From Stenocarpella maydis (taxonomy: Eukaryota; Ascomycota; Sordariomycetes; Diaporthales; Diaporthaceae): DNA of 64,000 nucleotides. How positions within the stretch are numbered: the first letter of the stretch is position 1; the number at the start of each line of letters is the position of its first letter. Below are positions 47,296 through 57,187 of the stretch, piece by piece. The notes beneath the pieces are model-generated. The model worked only from the letters and a program-made list of their open reading frames with translations. It did no database searches and was not told the DNA's origin. Location of the stretch: NCBI GenBank assembly GCA_002270565.1, contig NQMI01000032.1, positions 63,320 to 127,319 of the forward strand. Reading direction: 5' to 3'. The translations under genes were made by a program, and so were the position numbers.

Positions 47296-47946
47296 TCAGC
47301 CAGCCGCCTCCTTGACAGCCTTGCCGGCCTCTGTCTGCGGCGGCTCGTCAATAAAGTCGGGGACCTCGTCCTGCATGAAGCTAGGCAGCGCCTCGGCGCC
47401 GCCGCCCAGCTCCCTCTCCATCTCGACCTCGGCGCCGAGGGCCTCGAGCTCGGCGTCGAGCTCGGCCTCGTCGACGTCGTCGGGGACGTCGTACCCGCGG
47501 CTGAGCGACTCCTGGATCTCGTTGCCGACGTCGAGCAGGTCGGCCATCTCGTCCTGCATGCGCTCGATGCGGTCGATGTCGACCTTGCCGTACTGCTTCC
47601 GGAGCTCCTTCTGCGTCGTCTTCATGGCGTCGACCTGCGCCATGACGTTCTTGAGGTTGTCCTGCATCATGCCCGCCTGCTCCATGTTCCACACCTGCGA
47701 CTGGAGCTGGTCGCGCTGGGCCTCGTATGCCTTGCGCCGCTGGAGGACCTTGAGCGCCTTTTGCTTGAGGGCGGACTTGCCCGGCCCGTCGCGCATGCGC
47801 GACAGCTTGGTCTGGTAGGTCTGCAGCTCCGCGTTGATGGAGGCGAGCTTGACGTCGATGCTGCTTATGCGGTCGTCGACGCTGCCGATGGCGCTGCTCA
47901 GGGTCGGCTTGGGGCCCTTGTTGGAGGTGCCGAAGAGGCGGTTCAT
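47296..47946 (-). CDS. vps60: Vps60/CHMP5-like ESCRT-III subunit (Snf7 family)
   Basis: Acts late in ESCRT-III on endosomes, working with Vta1 and Vps4 during multivesicular body formation. A single exon of 216 residues, the usual length. The start at 47946 gives the family opening MNRLFGTSNKGPKPTLSSAI; an upstream in-frame ATG at 48099 would add a low-complexity Pro/Thr leader and is not used. The basic helical half contains IDVKLASINAELQTYQTKL, KVLQRRKAYEAQRDQL and VWNMEQAGMM (family-specific). Then DAMKTTQKELRKQYGKVDID, with IERMQDEMADLLDVGNEIQE, and the acidic C-terminal half ending SFMQDEVPDFIDEPP. The basic-to-acidic charge switch is typical of Snf7 proteins that autoinhibit in the cytosol. 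Confidence 0.95.
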   Translation of the reverse strand: MNRLFGTSNKGPKPTLSSAIGSVDDRISSIDVKLASINAELQTYQTKLSRMRDGPGKSALKQKALKVLQRRKAYEAQRDQLQSQVWNMEQAGMMQDNLKNVMAQVDAMKTTQKELRKQYGKVDIDRIERMQDEMADLLDVGNEIQESLSRGYDVPDDVDEAELDAELEALGAEVEMERELGGGAEALPSFMQDEVPDFIDEPPQTEAGKAVKEAAG

Positions 47947-49251
47947 GGCGGGCGGTCTGGCTTGGCTATTTGGATCCTTTTGGAGGGTGGTCGTCGGTTT
48001 GTGTGTGCGGACACTGCGCGGTGGAGGCGTCGTGGTGTTCGGCGCTTGGGTAGTGGGCGGTTTGGCAGGTTTGTTGTTGATGGCGCCTGACCTTCTCATG
48101 CGCCTCCTCTGGCAGTCTGGGCAGGTGCCTTGGGCGAGTGACGACGGTAACGGGAGCTTATTCCTCCAGGGCTGGCACCATGGGCCAATCAGACGGCCCT
48201 CGGTGGGGCCCTTCGGTGCCGATCTCGGCGACTCCTTGAGAAACGCCCCGACTTACACCATACTCCGTATAATGTTCCTGGTGCTCAGCTGCAGTGGGTT
48301 TCAAGCACTGAACACTCTACTTGATATCATTTTCTCAATGCACATCTAGTCAATACTTCCCGCAGCCCTGACTGCCGGTGACTTGAACTGTCTGCAGGTG
48401 GTGGTTGGCTACTATGCGGACTACCGTAGCCACTTTAGTCCGTTCAAGTTAGACGACGCCTGCCTTAGGCTGTAGCTCCGCATTCAGAGCCACGAACCGT
48501 GCTGCACTTCCCTAGGCTGCCTCGCCCTTCACATGCTTCGAAGTAGGTAGTCTTAAACTCACACTAAACCTCCCCCACGATGCCAATACCGAAGCAAGAT
48601 CATAATTACGCACATTTCCTCCGTACCGTACCGGAGCGCCTTAGGTCTCACTGCTCGTTCCATCCAAGGACAGCCCAATATGCCAGCGGTCCAGTGCCAG
48701 ACCGACGCCTTGCTCTGCAAAGCATGCCAGCGCGTCTTTAGTTGCAATCAATGGGAATCTACGGCCGGAAAGGGAAAGGATTCTTGGTCCCTACATTGAG
48801 GTTTTGCCGATCATCATCCCACCAGGTCTATGTAGTTTCAACGACGCCGTTGTGCCGGGATGCTAGATATGCAAAATTATACAGGACTCCCTAGATCTAC
48901 AGGGCTATGTAAGCGCGGCATGCGGCGGTGGGAAGCCACTCACGTATGTTGTGAAAAACGCCATCCAATTCACCAGAGACGACCTCTCACAAGGTTTCGC
49001 CTTGGATTTTGCCATCACAGATCCAAGAATACAGGTGGTGGAGAACCGAACGACCAGCATAGCAGAAATCTCGCTTGCGTCCTTCGAGATTTTACCTCTA
49101 GGAAGTGAGTCACGTATCCTCCTTATTTGCCCTAGATTCATATAAACTCATTCTTCTCAAAGTCTTCCCTGCAAGCGGGCGAAAGACTTTGGATTGCACT
49201 AAATCGCTAGGAGTTCCTTAGTAGATTCGTTGCTGGATTTCTGAGTGCATT
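47947..49251. other. intergenic, no supported gene
   Basis: Left part is the Vps60 leader and promoter. A forward frame at 48951-49145 (FALDFAITDPRIQVVENRTT) could be an upstream exon of the HET relic, but no joining splice sites were found. Confidence 0.45.
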
Positions 49252-49674
49252 ATGGATCACACAGCCTGTAGGGCAGATAGTGACCTCGACTTCAGACCAA
49301 CTCGGCTGTTACATCTTGGAGAGGTAGGCACAGAGCACCAGATAAAAGTTGTTGTCTCCACCCAACACTTCAGCAGCGGCCGCCAAAAAGAACACTGTCA
49401 AAATTACATAACGTTGAGTCATTTCTACAGGTGGAAGGCCACCTGGTCCAGGCTCGAGAGCGTCAAGGAAGACGACTTTCCCCAGCCCCTCGAAGTCAAT
49501 GCTTTGCCAAAGTCCTTTCAGCAGGCTGTTGGGCAGCTTTCACGAAGCTTGGGTATACGATATCTTTGGATAGATGCGCTCTGCATCATCCAGGACTCAC
49601 GAATCAAATATCACATGAGATTTGAGTCAATCGTCTTCATATATTGCCTAATACGGATCGTTGACCATTGTTGA
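49252..49674 (+). pseudogene. truncated HET (heterokaryon incompatibility) domain gene
   Basis: A 140-codon frame. FRPTRLLHLGE is the usual lead-in to a HET domain. NYITLSHFYRWKATWSRLES matches the first conserved block (normally LSHCWG-like), and LPKSFQQAVGQLSRSLGIRY followed by LWIDALCIIQDS matches the second, which is highly conserved. After IIQDS the frame runs only 25 more residues of unrelated, AT-rich sequence to a stop; the third block and the rest of a normal protein (usually several hundred residues) are missing. HET domains mediate allorecognition cell death in filamentous ascomycetes. This copy lacks more than half of the family's usual length and is probably non-functional, although short HET fragments can be expressed. 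The N-terminal boundary is unclear. Confidence 0.75.
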
Positions 49675-49950
49675 ATGCAGTGACCCATGTTGACGTGGAC
49701 GCGCTCCTCGCCGGCCGAGCTTAAACCTCCCTTGGAGAACTCCGTACAACGACCACGTCTGGTAGTCTGACAAGTTCAAAGTTGCCTCAGATTTACTTTT
49801 ATAAGAAGGGAACCATCAGTATTTGCAGACCAGAATGCTATTAGCTCAGGCTTGGACGGGACTCACTTGGCAACACTTCAGCCGTCACCCAAATTAGTTT
49901 TCTGGTCACAGTTACTGTAAATCGACATTGATATGCGAACTTACATCGAA
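49675..49950. other. intergenic
   Basis: Short gap holding the end of the HET relic and the 3' region of the small secreted protein gene. Nothing recognised. Confidence 0.4.
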
Positions 49951-50142
49951 CTAGAGTGGAGGAATTAGCATCATCTTCGCTAGTTCAATAATCTCAATTG
50001 ACCGTGTACTTACAGTGCAAGACTCTGCAGATGAGCATCTACATTTCGAGCAATCAACCCGTGCTTCCAAGCCAACGAGATTCGCCGGGCTGGCCATGGC
50101 CACGCTGACCAGAAGGGTCACAATGGGAATGAGGAAGTTCAT
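49951..50142 (-). CDS. small secreted Cys-rich protein (3' end uncertain)
   Basis: MNFLIPIVTLLVSVAMASPA is a clear signal peptide, followed by LEARVDCSKCRCSSAESC, a short cysteine-dense segment. The frame then meets a strong donor (GTAAGT at about 50010) and probably splices. A downstream CTCTAG near 49961 and a second GTAAGT soon after suggest one or two small introns with a very short final exon, so the mature peptide may have only about 25-30 residues. The given end is that of the unspliced frame. A good TATA box lies 103-110 bp upstream. Signal, TATA and donor together make expression likely. It is an effector-like candidate with no family assignment. Confidence 0.55.
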   Translation of the reverse strand: MNFLIPIVTLLVSVAMASPANLVGLEARVDCSKCRCSSAESCTVSTRSIEIIELAKMMLIPPL

Positions 50143-50244
50143 ATTGAATGGATGGATGATTTGTTTTCGGGTAGAATTGAGAAGTCTGTGTTGTCTTGTT
50201 TGATGGTTCGCAGCTTTCGTATCAAGCAGAGTTGGCTGTCGGTC

Positions 50245-50252
50245 TCTTTATA
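50245..50252 (-). promoter_or_regulatory. TATA box
   Basis: TATAAAGA on the minus strand, about 103 bp before the ATG at 50142. Confidence 0.5.
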
Positions 50253-51129
50253 GTTATCACGAGGCAGCCCCCACAGCCTTGTCCCCCGCCTTTGAAGAAG
50301 TCAGATTCTTCAGAATCAATACGCTCTTAGGTCAAGTGACGTTGTAATCTACAACACTCGGCCAGCTTACATGGGCCGACTGTTGAATCCTTCTCAAGGA
50401 AAATGGAACGCTGTCAGCAGTAACCCTATCAGAGCCGCGTATTGTCGGCTAGTTCCATCACTTTCCTAATTAATTGAACCAAGTACAAGATGCAGTAATC
50501 ACATTAAGGTTTCCTTATGCATATCCGGTATCCTAGGTCTTAGTCAGCTGAGTAGAAGCCCGAAGAGTAGGTCCTCGACACGGGCAGTCCTTGGCAGGGG
50601 GACGCCTTAGCCGTTAGGAATCACTCAGCCCTTTTGTGTAATGAGCGCCGAAAACATCGGTTGAGTGTAAAATCCACCGATCACGAGTCCCCGTTCAGTT
50701 ACCTAAAAGCGTCCAGTTATCAGATTGCCCCCCGTACGTTGACGCGCACCAACGGATTACCCCCCGGTCTGCTAGCTGTACATTAGTCCCACGTTGTGTA
50801 ATACCGAGCGACTTCCGAGATTGAGTAGTCCTACATCGCATTGCATGCCTCGGCATCACTCTGGTGGCACCCCTGGCTGTAGTCAATTGATAGCTGGAGA
50901 TGCTGTGGGCACGTCTTTTTGACGTGAATATATGATAAATAGAACTAGGCAGCGTCATCTATCGTGTTTGGAGCTGCGTGTAGCGGTTCGCCTCTTCATC
51001 GGCCGGGAGATCTGTTGGCAGTGATTGTTTCTCGTGCCCATCGCGGTACTCATATTTGGCCAACCGCAGTGCCCAGGTGTTGGTAAATATTTGATTGACT
51101 ATCAAGTAAAGTGATGCACAGACAATATG
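50253..51129. other. intergenic, no supported gene
   Basis: Promoter of the small secreted protein at the left; the remainder has no recognised feature. Confidence 0.45.
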
Positions 51130-52032
51130 CTAGGAGAGGGTGTTGGAGGGGTTTACTGACTTGACCATCTCAGGATCTGCCTGGAGGCATTGGTAAAGAA
51201 CTTCTAGGTACGTCTCGACGGGCTGGGACTGATCGTCTTTGTTGCCAACCCAGACATATTCCAGGCTCCCGCTGTCCAGTGTCACTGCCATGTGGAACAA
51301 ATCCCACCTGGCGTCGCGGGATGGGATACACGCAGGGTCGGACGGCGCAGCTGGGGGCTTCGATGTCTGTGTCGGTACTGCTGAGGACGGCGACGGGATT
51401 GATGTAGCTCCGGGATGGAGTCTGGGATCCAAGTAGTCTGGCGGTTTGCCTGTTGTGTTTGGCTTGCAGTAATATCCCGAGCACAGACTCCCACAGCTGC
51501 TGCTACATGTCGGGAAGGGCGTTCCGGGTTGCCACGTTATTGTGCTCGGTCTCAGCCCATCGTCACCGCCTGATGTCCCGCTACCTTCTCCGTCGTCAGG
51601 GAGCGTACATGACTGCCTTTTCCGCTTGTCATCACCGTCGCTGCAAACCCTCAACTTCTCTGGGCACAGGAAGTGTCCGTCGGCATCCTTCAGCATGCCA
51701 ATCATTAATAAAGTTGTTACTAATTATCTTTACCTTCATAAAGATTACGATTATATAAAGTAAAGATGAAATTAAAAGGATTTTGAAGAATTTAGTACTA
51801 ATATTTGATATATAATATAATAATATACCTCGTTAGCTACCCAACTTAGCAAACCTTGGTCCCGGGGCGGATAGCTGAGCGTGGTCTCGCTGCGTGCGCT
51901 TATATACTTATATGTGCACGTTTCAATGTTAGAGATATGCTTTCTTGATGGTAATAACCATCCGTGGCTTGAAAATACTTCCAAAATTTCATGCCAGACT
52001 AGGAGATATGGGGGGCATATATGCCCGGACAA
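51130..52032 (-). pseudogene. C-terminal part of a Cys-rich secreted protein gene, likely broken
   Basis: The main exon (51705-51130) reads MLKDADGHFLCPEKLRVCSD, then TWQPGTPFPTCSSSCGSLC and GYYCKPNTTGKPPD, then a Thr/Ser/Pro linker and CIPSRDARWDLFHMAVTLDS, ending at 51130. Upstream on the same strand another frame ends ETTLSYPPRDQGLLSW then VANE, immediately followed by a GTATAT donor-like site. The AT-rich stretch between them (51706-51840) would be an intron. Together they resemble the C-terminal half of a large secreted fungal hydrolase: Cys-rich TPxPxCxxxCGxLCxGYxC modules occur in the tails of GH18 and related enzymes. No catalytic domain or signal peptide is found upstream, so the gene looks 5'-truncated. 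Confidence 0.5.
51706..51840. other. small AT-rich island
   Basis: About 135 bases of nearly pure A/T inside otherwise GC-balanced sequence, resembling the RIP-affected DNA at the right end. It may be an intron or a fragment of a mutated repeat. Confidence 0.5.
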
Positions 52033-53001
52033 GGCAGTACGGACAAGGCAGTACGGACAATCAATTGATTAACCAGCCCTCGCAAATGCTTGCCTATTAG
52101 AGCCGCTTTCCCGTCGCCGGCTTTCGTGGTTCGAGCTGGAGATCGCGTAGAAATACAACGCCGGAGATGGAAAAGGAAGGTCTGTCTTATTCAAGTAGGT
52201 AGATATCACCGTTGCAGCGTGGTCAAATCACAATGCCTTTGTAGGCGCTATGAGTGGCTGGATGCTGGGGTCGAACCCACTTAACGATAAGGATATCTCG
52301 TATGCGGCAAGATTCAGGGTCTCACGCGCAGCCAAGCCCATGTGATCACGTTACGATCATAGACTAGTCCTCAACATGTTTTCCCCCCGCCGTTCTCTCC
52401 ATGTGGAGTGGGGCTTCAAAAAGGCAGGATTAGCAACGTGCACAACATTCATGAGTGCACATGTGGTTGAGCACATTTGGTTGAGCACATTTGGTTAAAG
52501 TAAGACATAGAGGCTTGAGCACTCCACTAGAAACGCTAACCCGTTCCCTGACTCTTGCTTAATAGCCGCAATCGACGAGACCGGGGAAGTCTGGGCATGA
52601 TCAGACCGTTCAGGACACGGACAGGACCACCCCTTTCGGCGAGTGTGCGGCGACGGGAACAGCACCCGGCATGCAGGGAATACGAGGAGAAACATGTCCG
52701 TTGAACTTCAGCTCCTGCATGCACACTTTTTCTGGTCTTCGCTGCTGAGGTGGATGCCAAGGATCGCCCCGTCCACGTTGCATTGCTAACCTCTGCCGGT
52801 TGAAAATAAGAATAGGTAAATTCGTACAAAGGAAATCAGATGCCATGCAAGGCGCTAGAGAATGAGTAGGTACTTAGTCCCTTTGCACGGATATCCTATT
52901 CAGAGATAAATGGCAGCATATTGCCAGTTAATGGGATGAATGGAAGCTTCTTGGAGGTGCATCTTCGTCCATCAGCCATTCGTTAGTCTTTCTCACTCGC
53001 T
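52033..53001. other. intergenic
   Basis: Contains tandem words ACGGACAAGGCAGT at 52025-52053 and TTGAGCACATTTGG at 52468-52497. The right part is the peroxidase promoter. No gene seen. Confidence 0.45.
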
Positions 53002-54675
53002 ATGAAGCAGCAAACAATCCTCCCCACTCTGGCTCTGGCGTCATTGGTCACGTCCCAATACGTCTGGCCGTCGCCTCAGGATGAGATTGAGGATTTACTC
53101 TCGTTGCAAAGCGGCTACCTGCGTCGAGGCTTCATTGATGGTTGGTCCCTTCCTCACAGTCCAATAATCCGGAGCTAACAACACGAAGGTGTCACGAACT
53201 GTGGCTTCGGTACCAATGTCCAGGGTCGTCAGAACTCGGCTGAGTGGATCCGGGCCGCCTTTCACGATACGATAACCCACAATGCCTACGATGGCACTGG
53301 CGGCCTCGATGCCTCGATCTTCTTTGAGCTGGACCGAGCCGAGAACCCAGGCACCGCCTTCAACGATACATTTGCCTTCTTCAGCGGCTTTTACTCTGTC
53401 AGGGCATCCGCTTCAGACCTGCTGGCTATGAGTGTCGCCGTAGCTAGCTTCTCGTGCGGCGGGACCAAGATTCCGTTCCGTGCCGGGCGGATCGATGCGC
53501 AGGAAGCCGGGGCTGCCGGTGTCCCTGATCCCCATACCGATCTCGAGCACACCCAGGATGTATTCGCCAAGGCAGGGTTTCCAACTGAAGACATGATAAC
53601 CATGGTTGCATGCGGTCACAGCCTCGGTGGCGTGCACAGCACAGACTTCCCTGACATCGTGGGTGTTGAAGCCGATCCCAACAACGACATCGTGGCGCAC
53701 TTCGATACCGAATTTGCAAGCTTTGACAATGGCGTTGTGACCGAGTACCTCTCAGGCACGACAAGGAACCCACTGGTGGTTGACACAAACGATACACTCA
53801 ACTCGGACAAGCGTATCTTCAGCGCAGACGGGAATGCTACCATGTACAAACTGGCAGACCTCACCACCTTCCAGTCAGAGTGCGCCGATATCTTGACGCG
53901 CCTGATAAACACTGTTCCTGCCGGTGTCAGCCTCACCGACCCGATCGAGGCCACCGACATCAAGCCCTATATCTACGGCTTGTATCTCAACTCCGATGGA
54001 AGCCTGGAGTTCAGCGGCCGCATCCGTATCCGGACGACATCCGGGTCTGGTCACGATCCCTCAGACCTGGCTGTCCAGCTGACCTACCTGGACCGTAATG
54101 GCAACACAAACCAGTGGATCATCCAAACCGTGACGGCAACCCAGGATGGTGGAGCTTCTTACGGCCTATGGGGCGAGACCTTCCTGTGGTTCGAGTTCAA
54201 CAACTCCCTGGATGCCGACGCGGGGATCAGCAAATTCTACATCGATGTCATGAAGCCGTCGACGGGTGAGAAGGTCACTTACGACAACGCTGGCTACGGC
54301 TACCCCGCTGGCGACGCGCTGCTGTACCAGCAGCCCGAGTCGTGCCTCGACGTCAAAACCCAGGTCGACGGCCAGTTCCAACTCACGATTACCGCTCTGG
54401 TTCGCAGTGACCGCACGCCGGCCGCGGGCGGCCTCACCCTCGACCTCGTGCGAAAGGTCCCCCGCCAAGGCGTCATCGTGCCGCAGTTGGCGACCAAAAC
54501 GTTCGAGTTCGAGCCAACGGGCGAGTCCCGGGGTCTGTGGTCTGTATACAAGGCCAGTGCGCAGATTGAGGTAGACAGCTGGAGCACGACCTTTGACATC
54601 GAGCTGGCTGGAGATAACCCGGCCGAGGTTGCGTTCCAGCAGACGGGCGCGCTGACGGGGAACACCTGCACTTAG
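53002..54675 (+). CDS. secreted heme peroxidase (plant peroxidase superfamily) with C-terminal extension
   Basis: Two exons (53002-53140 and 53189-54675; the intron has a GCTAAC branch point), 541 residues. The signal peptide is MKQQTILPTLALASLVTSQ. The peroxidase domain covers about 48-330: AEWIRAAFHDTITHN holds the distal Arg68 and His72, GGLDASIFFELDRAENPG the calcium/structural region, SDLLAMSVAVASFSCGG the next helix, and VACGHSLGGVHS the proximal heme ligand His190. These match class I/II fungal peroxidases; the substrate-oxidation type (manganese, versatile or low-redox) cannot be read by eye. About 200 further residues (YGLYLNSDGSLEFSGRIRIR onward) form a beta-rich extension ending in a lone CT. 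That extension has no family I recognise and could be a carbohydrate-binding or adhesion module. Asn sites are plentiful. Adjacent to GH39, both plus-strand and secreted. Confidence 0.85.
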
Positions 54676-54944
54676 AGGCGTTCGTTGATATCTATGAAAA
54701 GAGAATATGGATATTCGCACACACTCAGATGGATGGCACACTATGGTAATATCTCAGCGTAGTATACCATAGCTAATGAGAGGGTTAGGATTTGAATTAT
54801 ATGATTGTATTAAACCAAGCATATTACAACAGCCTTCCTGATGTAACGTCTGTTGGATAAACACGTTATAGGGGCGGGATTACAACTGAGACCGCACTCC
54901 AGCTGCCAGCGTTCCAACCACGAACATCCTTATCATCAGAGATA

Positions 54945-54954
54945 CTTTTTTTTC

Positions 54955-54985
<31 letters not shown>
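54945..54985. repeat. T tract followed directly by A tract
   Basis: About 26 T with one C, then about 13 A. The T18/A13 junction can fold into a hairpin; it could also be a polymorphic slippage site or a nucleosome-excluding tract in the GH39 promoter. Confidence 0.8.
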
Positions 54986-55123
54986 CGAATTGTGACCAAA
55001 AACGAAACCAAAAGAAGTGATATCAGGCTCTCGTAACCACCCCGGGCAACAAATCATCTACACCCTGATAAGTTTCCCGAATCAGCTTGGTAGGACATGG
55101 TTCTCTCTTCCATCATACTTATT

Positions 55124-55131
55124 TATATAAG
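55124..55131 (+). promoter_or_regulatory. TATA box
   Basis: TATATAAG about 200 bp before the chosen GH39 ATG and only 29 bp before an out-of-frame ATG at 55153 that opens a hydrophobic peptide (MFHLLVVLCSAG). This leaves the true 5' structure of the GH39 gene open. Confidence 0.45.
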
Positions 55132-55330
55132 CGATCGGCTTAGTCGGAATTGATGTTCCATTTGCTCGTTGTTCTCTGCAGTGCGGGGATGCAGAGAACC
55201 AGGATGGCGATTGACGTGGGTCGGTGTCATAGATGCTGCTCCTCCCCGCGTCATAACAATGCCCTTCCAGATAAACTCCTGCCGTTCACTCAATACCAGA
55301 AGCTATCGCATATGAACCTGGTGAGGCGAA

Positions 55331-57187
55331 ATGATATCTTCGACAACATCAAGGCTGCTGCAAATCTTCCTGTTGACACGAGAGGCGGCGTGTCGAACCG
55401 TAAACATATCCGTGGATATCTCCAAAACCGTCGGCCCATGGGCATCTATTAACCAATTCTTCGGCTGTGATGAGCCCAATTTCGCCTATTACCCTCACGG
55501 CTCAGCACTCATCAAGGAACTCGGCGCCCTTGGTCAGAGCCAGACCTATTTCCGCGCACACAACCTGTTGACTACGGGGGACAGTTCCAAGGATCTGGTC
55601 GGTGTGCCCGGGTTGAAGTGGGGAAGCACGAACGCGTACACTGAAGACAGAGACGGCAGTCCTATCTACAACTTCACTATCGTCGATAGAATATTCGATG
55701 CATACCTCGCCGGCAACGTCAGGCCGTACGTGCAGATAGGATTCATGCCCCTCGCGCTTGCATCTAACCCGGAGCCCTACTTTTTTGACTTTGATCCGGC
55801 CGCTGGGCCGGACAGCATTTACACTGGATGGAGCCACACACCTACGAATTACGGAAAATGGGAGGGGCTGGTCTATCAGTGGGCGCAGCACTCGGCTGAG
55901 CGGTATGGCTTGGAACAAGTAAGCTCGTGGTACTGGGAGGTATGGAACGAACCAAACATTGCTTGTAAGTCGACATTTAACACACTGGTGTCCCTGCGCC
56001 TCACTGAAGCTTCTGACAATCTTACAGACTGGAACGGCACAAAAGAGCAGTTCTACGAGCTGAGCGACCGCGCCATCGCCGCTGTCCTCCGCGCCGTCCC
56101 AACCGCACGAGTCGGGGGCTGCGAGGCAGCAGGCGGAGCGGCAGGATCGTACCTGAGAGACTTCCTGGCACACTGCGCCAGCGGCACGAATTATGCAACC
56201 GGCGAGACGGGCACACCCCTCGACTTCATCTCATTCCATGCAAAAGGCGCGCCGCTGTGGGTCAACGCAACCGACAGCCCCGGCGGCGGGTATGTCCAGA
56301 TGAACATATCGACGCAGCTGAGGCAGATCGATGACGCTTTCGGGGTGGTCGCATCGCTTCCTCAGTACAGATCTACGCCGATAGTGATGGGTGAGTACGA
56401 CCCCGATGGGTGTGCTGCATGCACGTCGCCGGCGTACGGGTACCGGAACGGGCTGCTTTATCCTGCGTACACCGCTGCCTCCTTTATGCATGCTGTAAGT
56501 CTAGCTGTGCGGAGGGGTGTCAACCTGGCTGGTGCGTTGACTTGGGCGTTTGAGTATGAACAAACGGCACTGCTACCGAATGAGACCGCATTATTCGATG
56601 GCTTCAGGGTACTGAGCACACAGGGGATCGACAAGCCTGTTCTTAACGTCCATAGGATGTGGGGGATGATGGATGGCGACATGGTCGAATCAAATAGCTC
56701 AGGGCAGGTACCGCTGGATATGGTGCTTGAACAAGGCATCAGGGGTGCCGATACAGATGTAGGAGTCGTTGCCAGCTTCAACAGAAGCGCCGAGGCTCTA
56801 TACATCTTTGTCTGGAACTACCACGACCAGGACACCGAGTTTCCCGATGCACATGTCAACCTCGAGGTCCACGGTCTGCCGGATTCCTTCTTGAACAGTA
56901 CCGGCGGCGGCGTGGCTTACATCCACTACCGGATCGACAATGACCACAGCAACTCGTACTCCCGTTGGAAAGCCATGGGCTCGCCACAGCCGCCGTCGGA
57001 CCAGCAATACCAGGAACTATTACGAGCAGGGAAGTTGGAGACCATTACAGAAATGGCTGAGATCGGGATGCCGATTGATGTAAAGTTGTTGATGAATATG
57101 TCTTTGCCAGTCAGGGCGACCTCACTCCTGGTGTTGCATACTAACGACAAGAGTGGCGATATTGTGCAGGTTTCGCCAACGTTTTAG
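55331..57187 (+). CDS. GH39 glycoside hydrolase (beta-xylosidase type)
   Basis: Two exons (55331-55964, 56028-57187). The 63-bp intron keeps frame, and its removal restores NEPNIAYWNGTKEQFYEL; about 597 residues. Retaining GH39 enzymes cleave xylose or related sugars from glycan ends. The N-terminus carries VDISKTVGPWASINQFFGCD, the usual family opening. The general acid/base Glu207 lies in WYWEVWNEPN and the nucleophile Glu334 in STPIVMGEYDPDGCAAC. NLAGALTWAFEYEQT and the C-terminal beta domain (YIFVWNYHDQDTEFPDAHVN) follow. The signal peptide is poor: MISSTTSRLLQIFLLTREAA. A better hydrophobic leader starts at 55153 in another frame and could be joined by an unseen intron. Close plus-strand tandem with the peroxidase fits co-deployment on plant or wall polysaccharides (inference). 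Confidence 0.87.
   Translation: MISSTTSRLLQIFLLTREAACRTVNISVDISKTVGPWASINQFFGCDEPNFAYYPHGSALIKELGALGQSQTYFRAHNLLTTGDSSKDLVGVPGLKWGSTNAYTEDRDGSPIYNFTIVDRIFDAYLAGNVRPYVQIGFMPLALASNPEPYFFDFDPAAGPDSIYTGWSHTPTNYGKWEGLVYQWAQHSAERYGLEQVSSWYWEVWNEPNIACKSTFNTLVSLRLTEASDNLTDWNGTKEQFYELSDRAIAAVLRAVPTARVGGCEAAGGAAGSYLRDFLAHCASGTNYATGETGTPLDFISFHAKGAPLWVNATDSPGGGYVQMNISTQLRQIDDAFGVVASLPQYRSTPIVMGEYDPDGCAACTSPAYGYRNGLLYPAYTAASFMHAVSLAVRRGVNLAGALTWAFEYEQTALLPNETALFDGFRVLSTQGIDKPVLNVHRMWGMMDGDMVESNSSGQVPLDMVLEQGIRGADTDVGVVASFNRSAEALYIFVWNYHDQDTEFPDAHVNLEVHGLPDSFLNSTGGGVAYIHYRIDNDHSNSYSRWKAMGSPQPPSDQQYQELLRAGKLETITEMAEIGMPIDVKLLMNMSLPVRATSLLVLHTNDKSGDIVQVSPTF

Larger units (their letters stand above)
54676..55330. 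other. intergenic between tandem plus-strand secreted genes
   Basis: Contains a long T run followed by an A run (54945-54985) and a TATA box before the GH39 gene. No further gene. Confidence 0.5.

Noticed and set aside
52240..52300. GGGGTCGAACCCAC resembling a tRNA T-arm
   Set aside because: The stem is only four pairs and no acceptor, D or anticodon arms can be folded on either strand.
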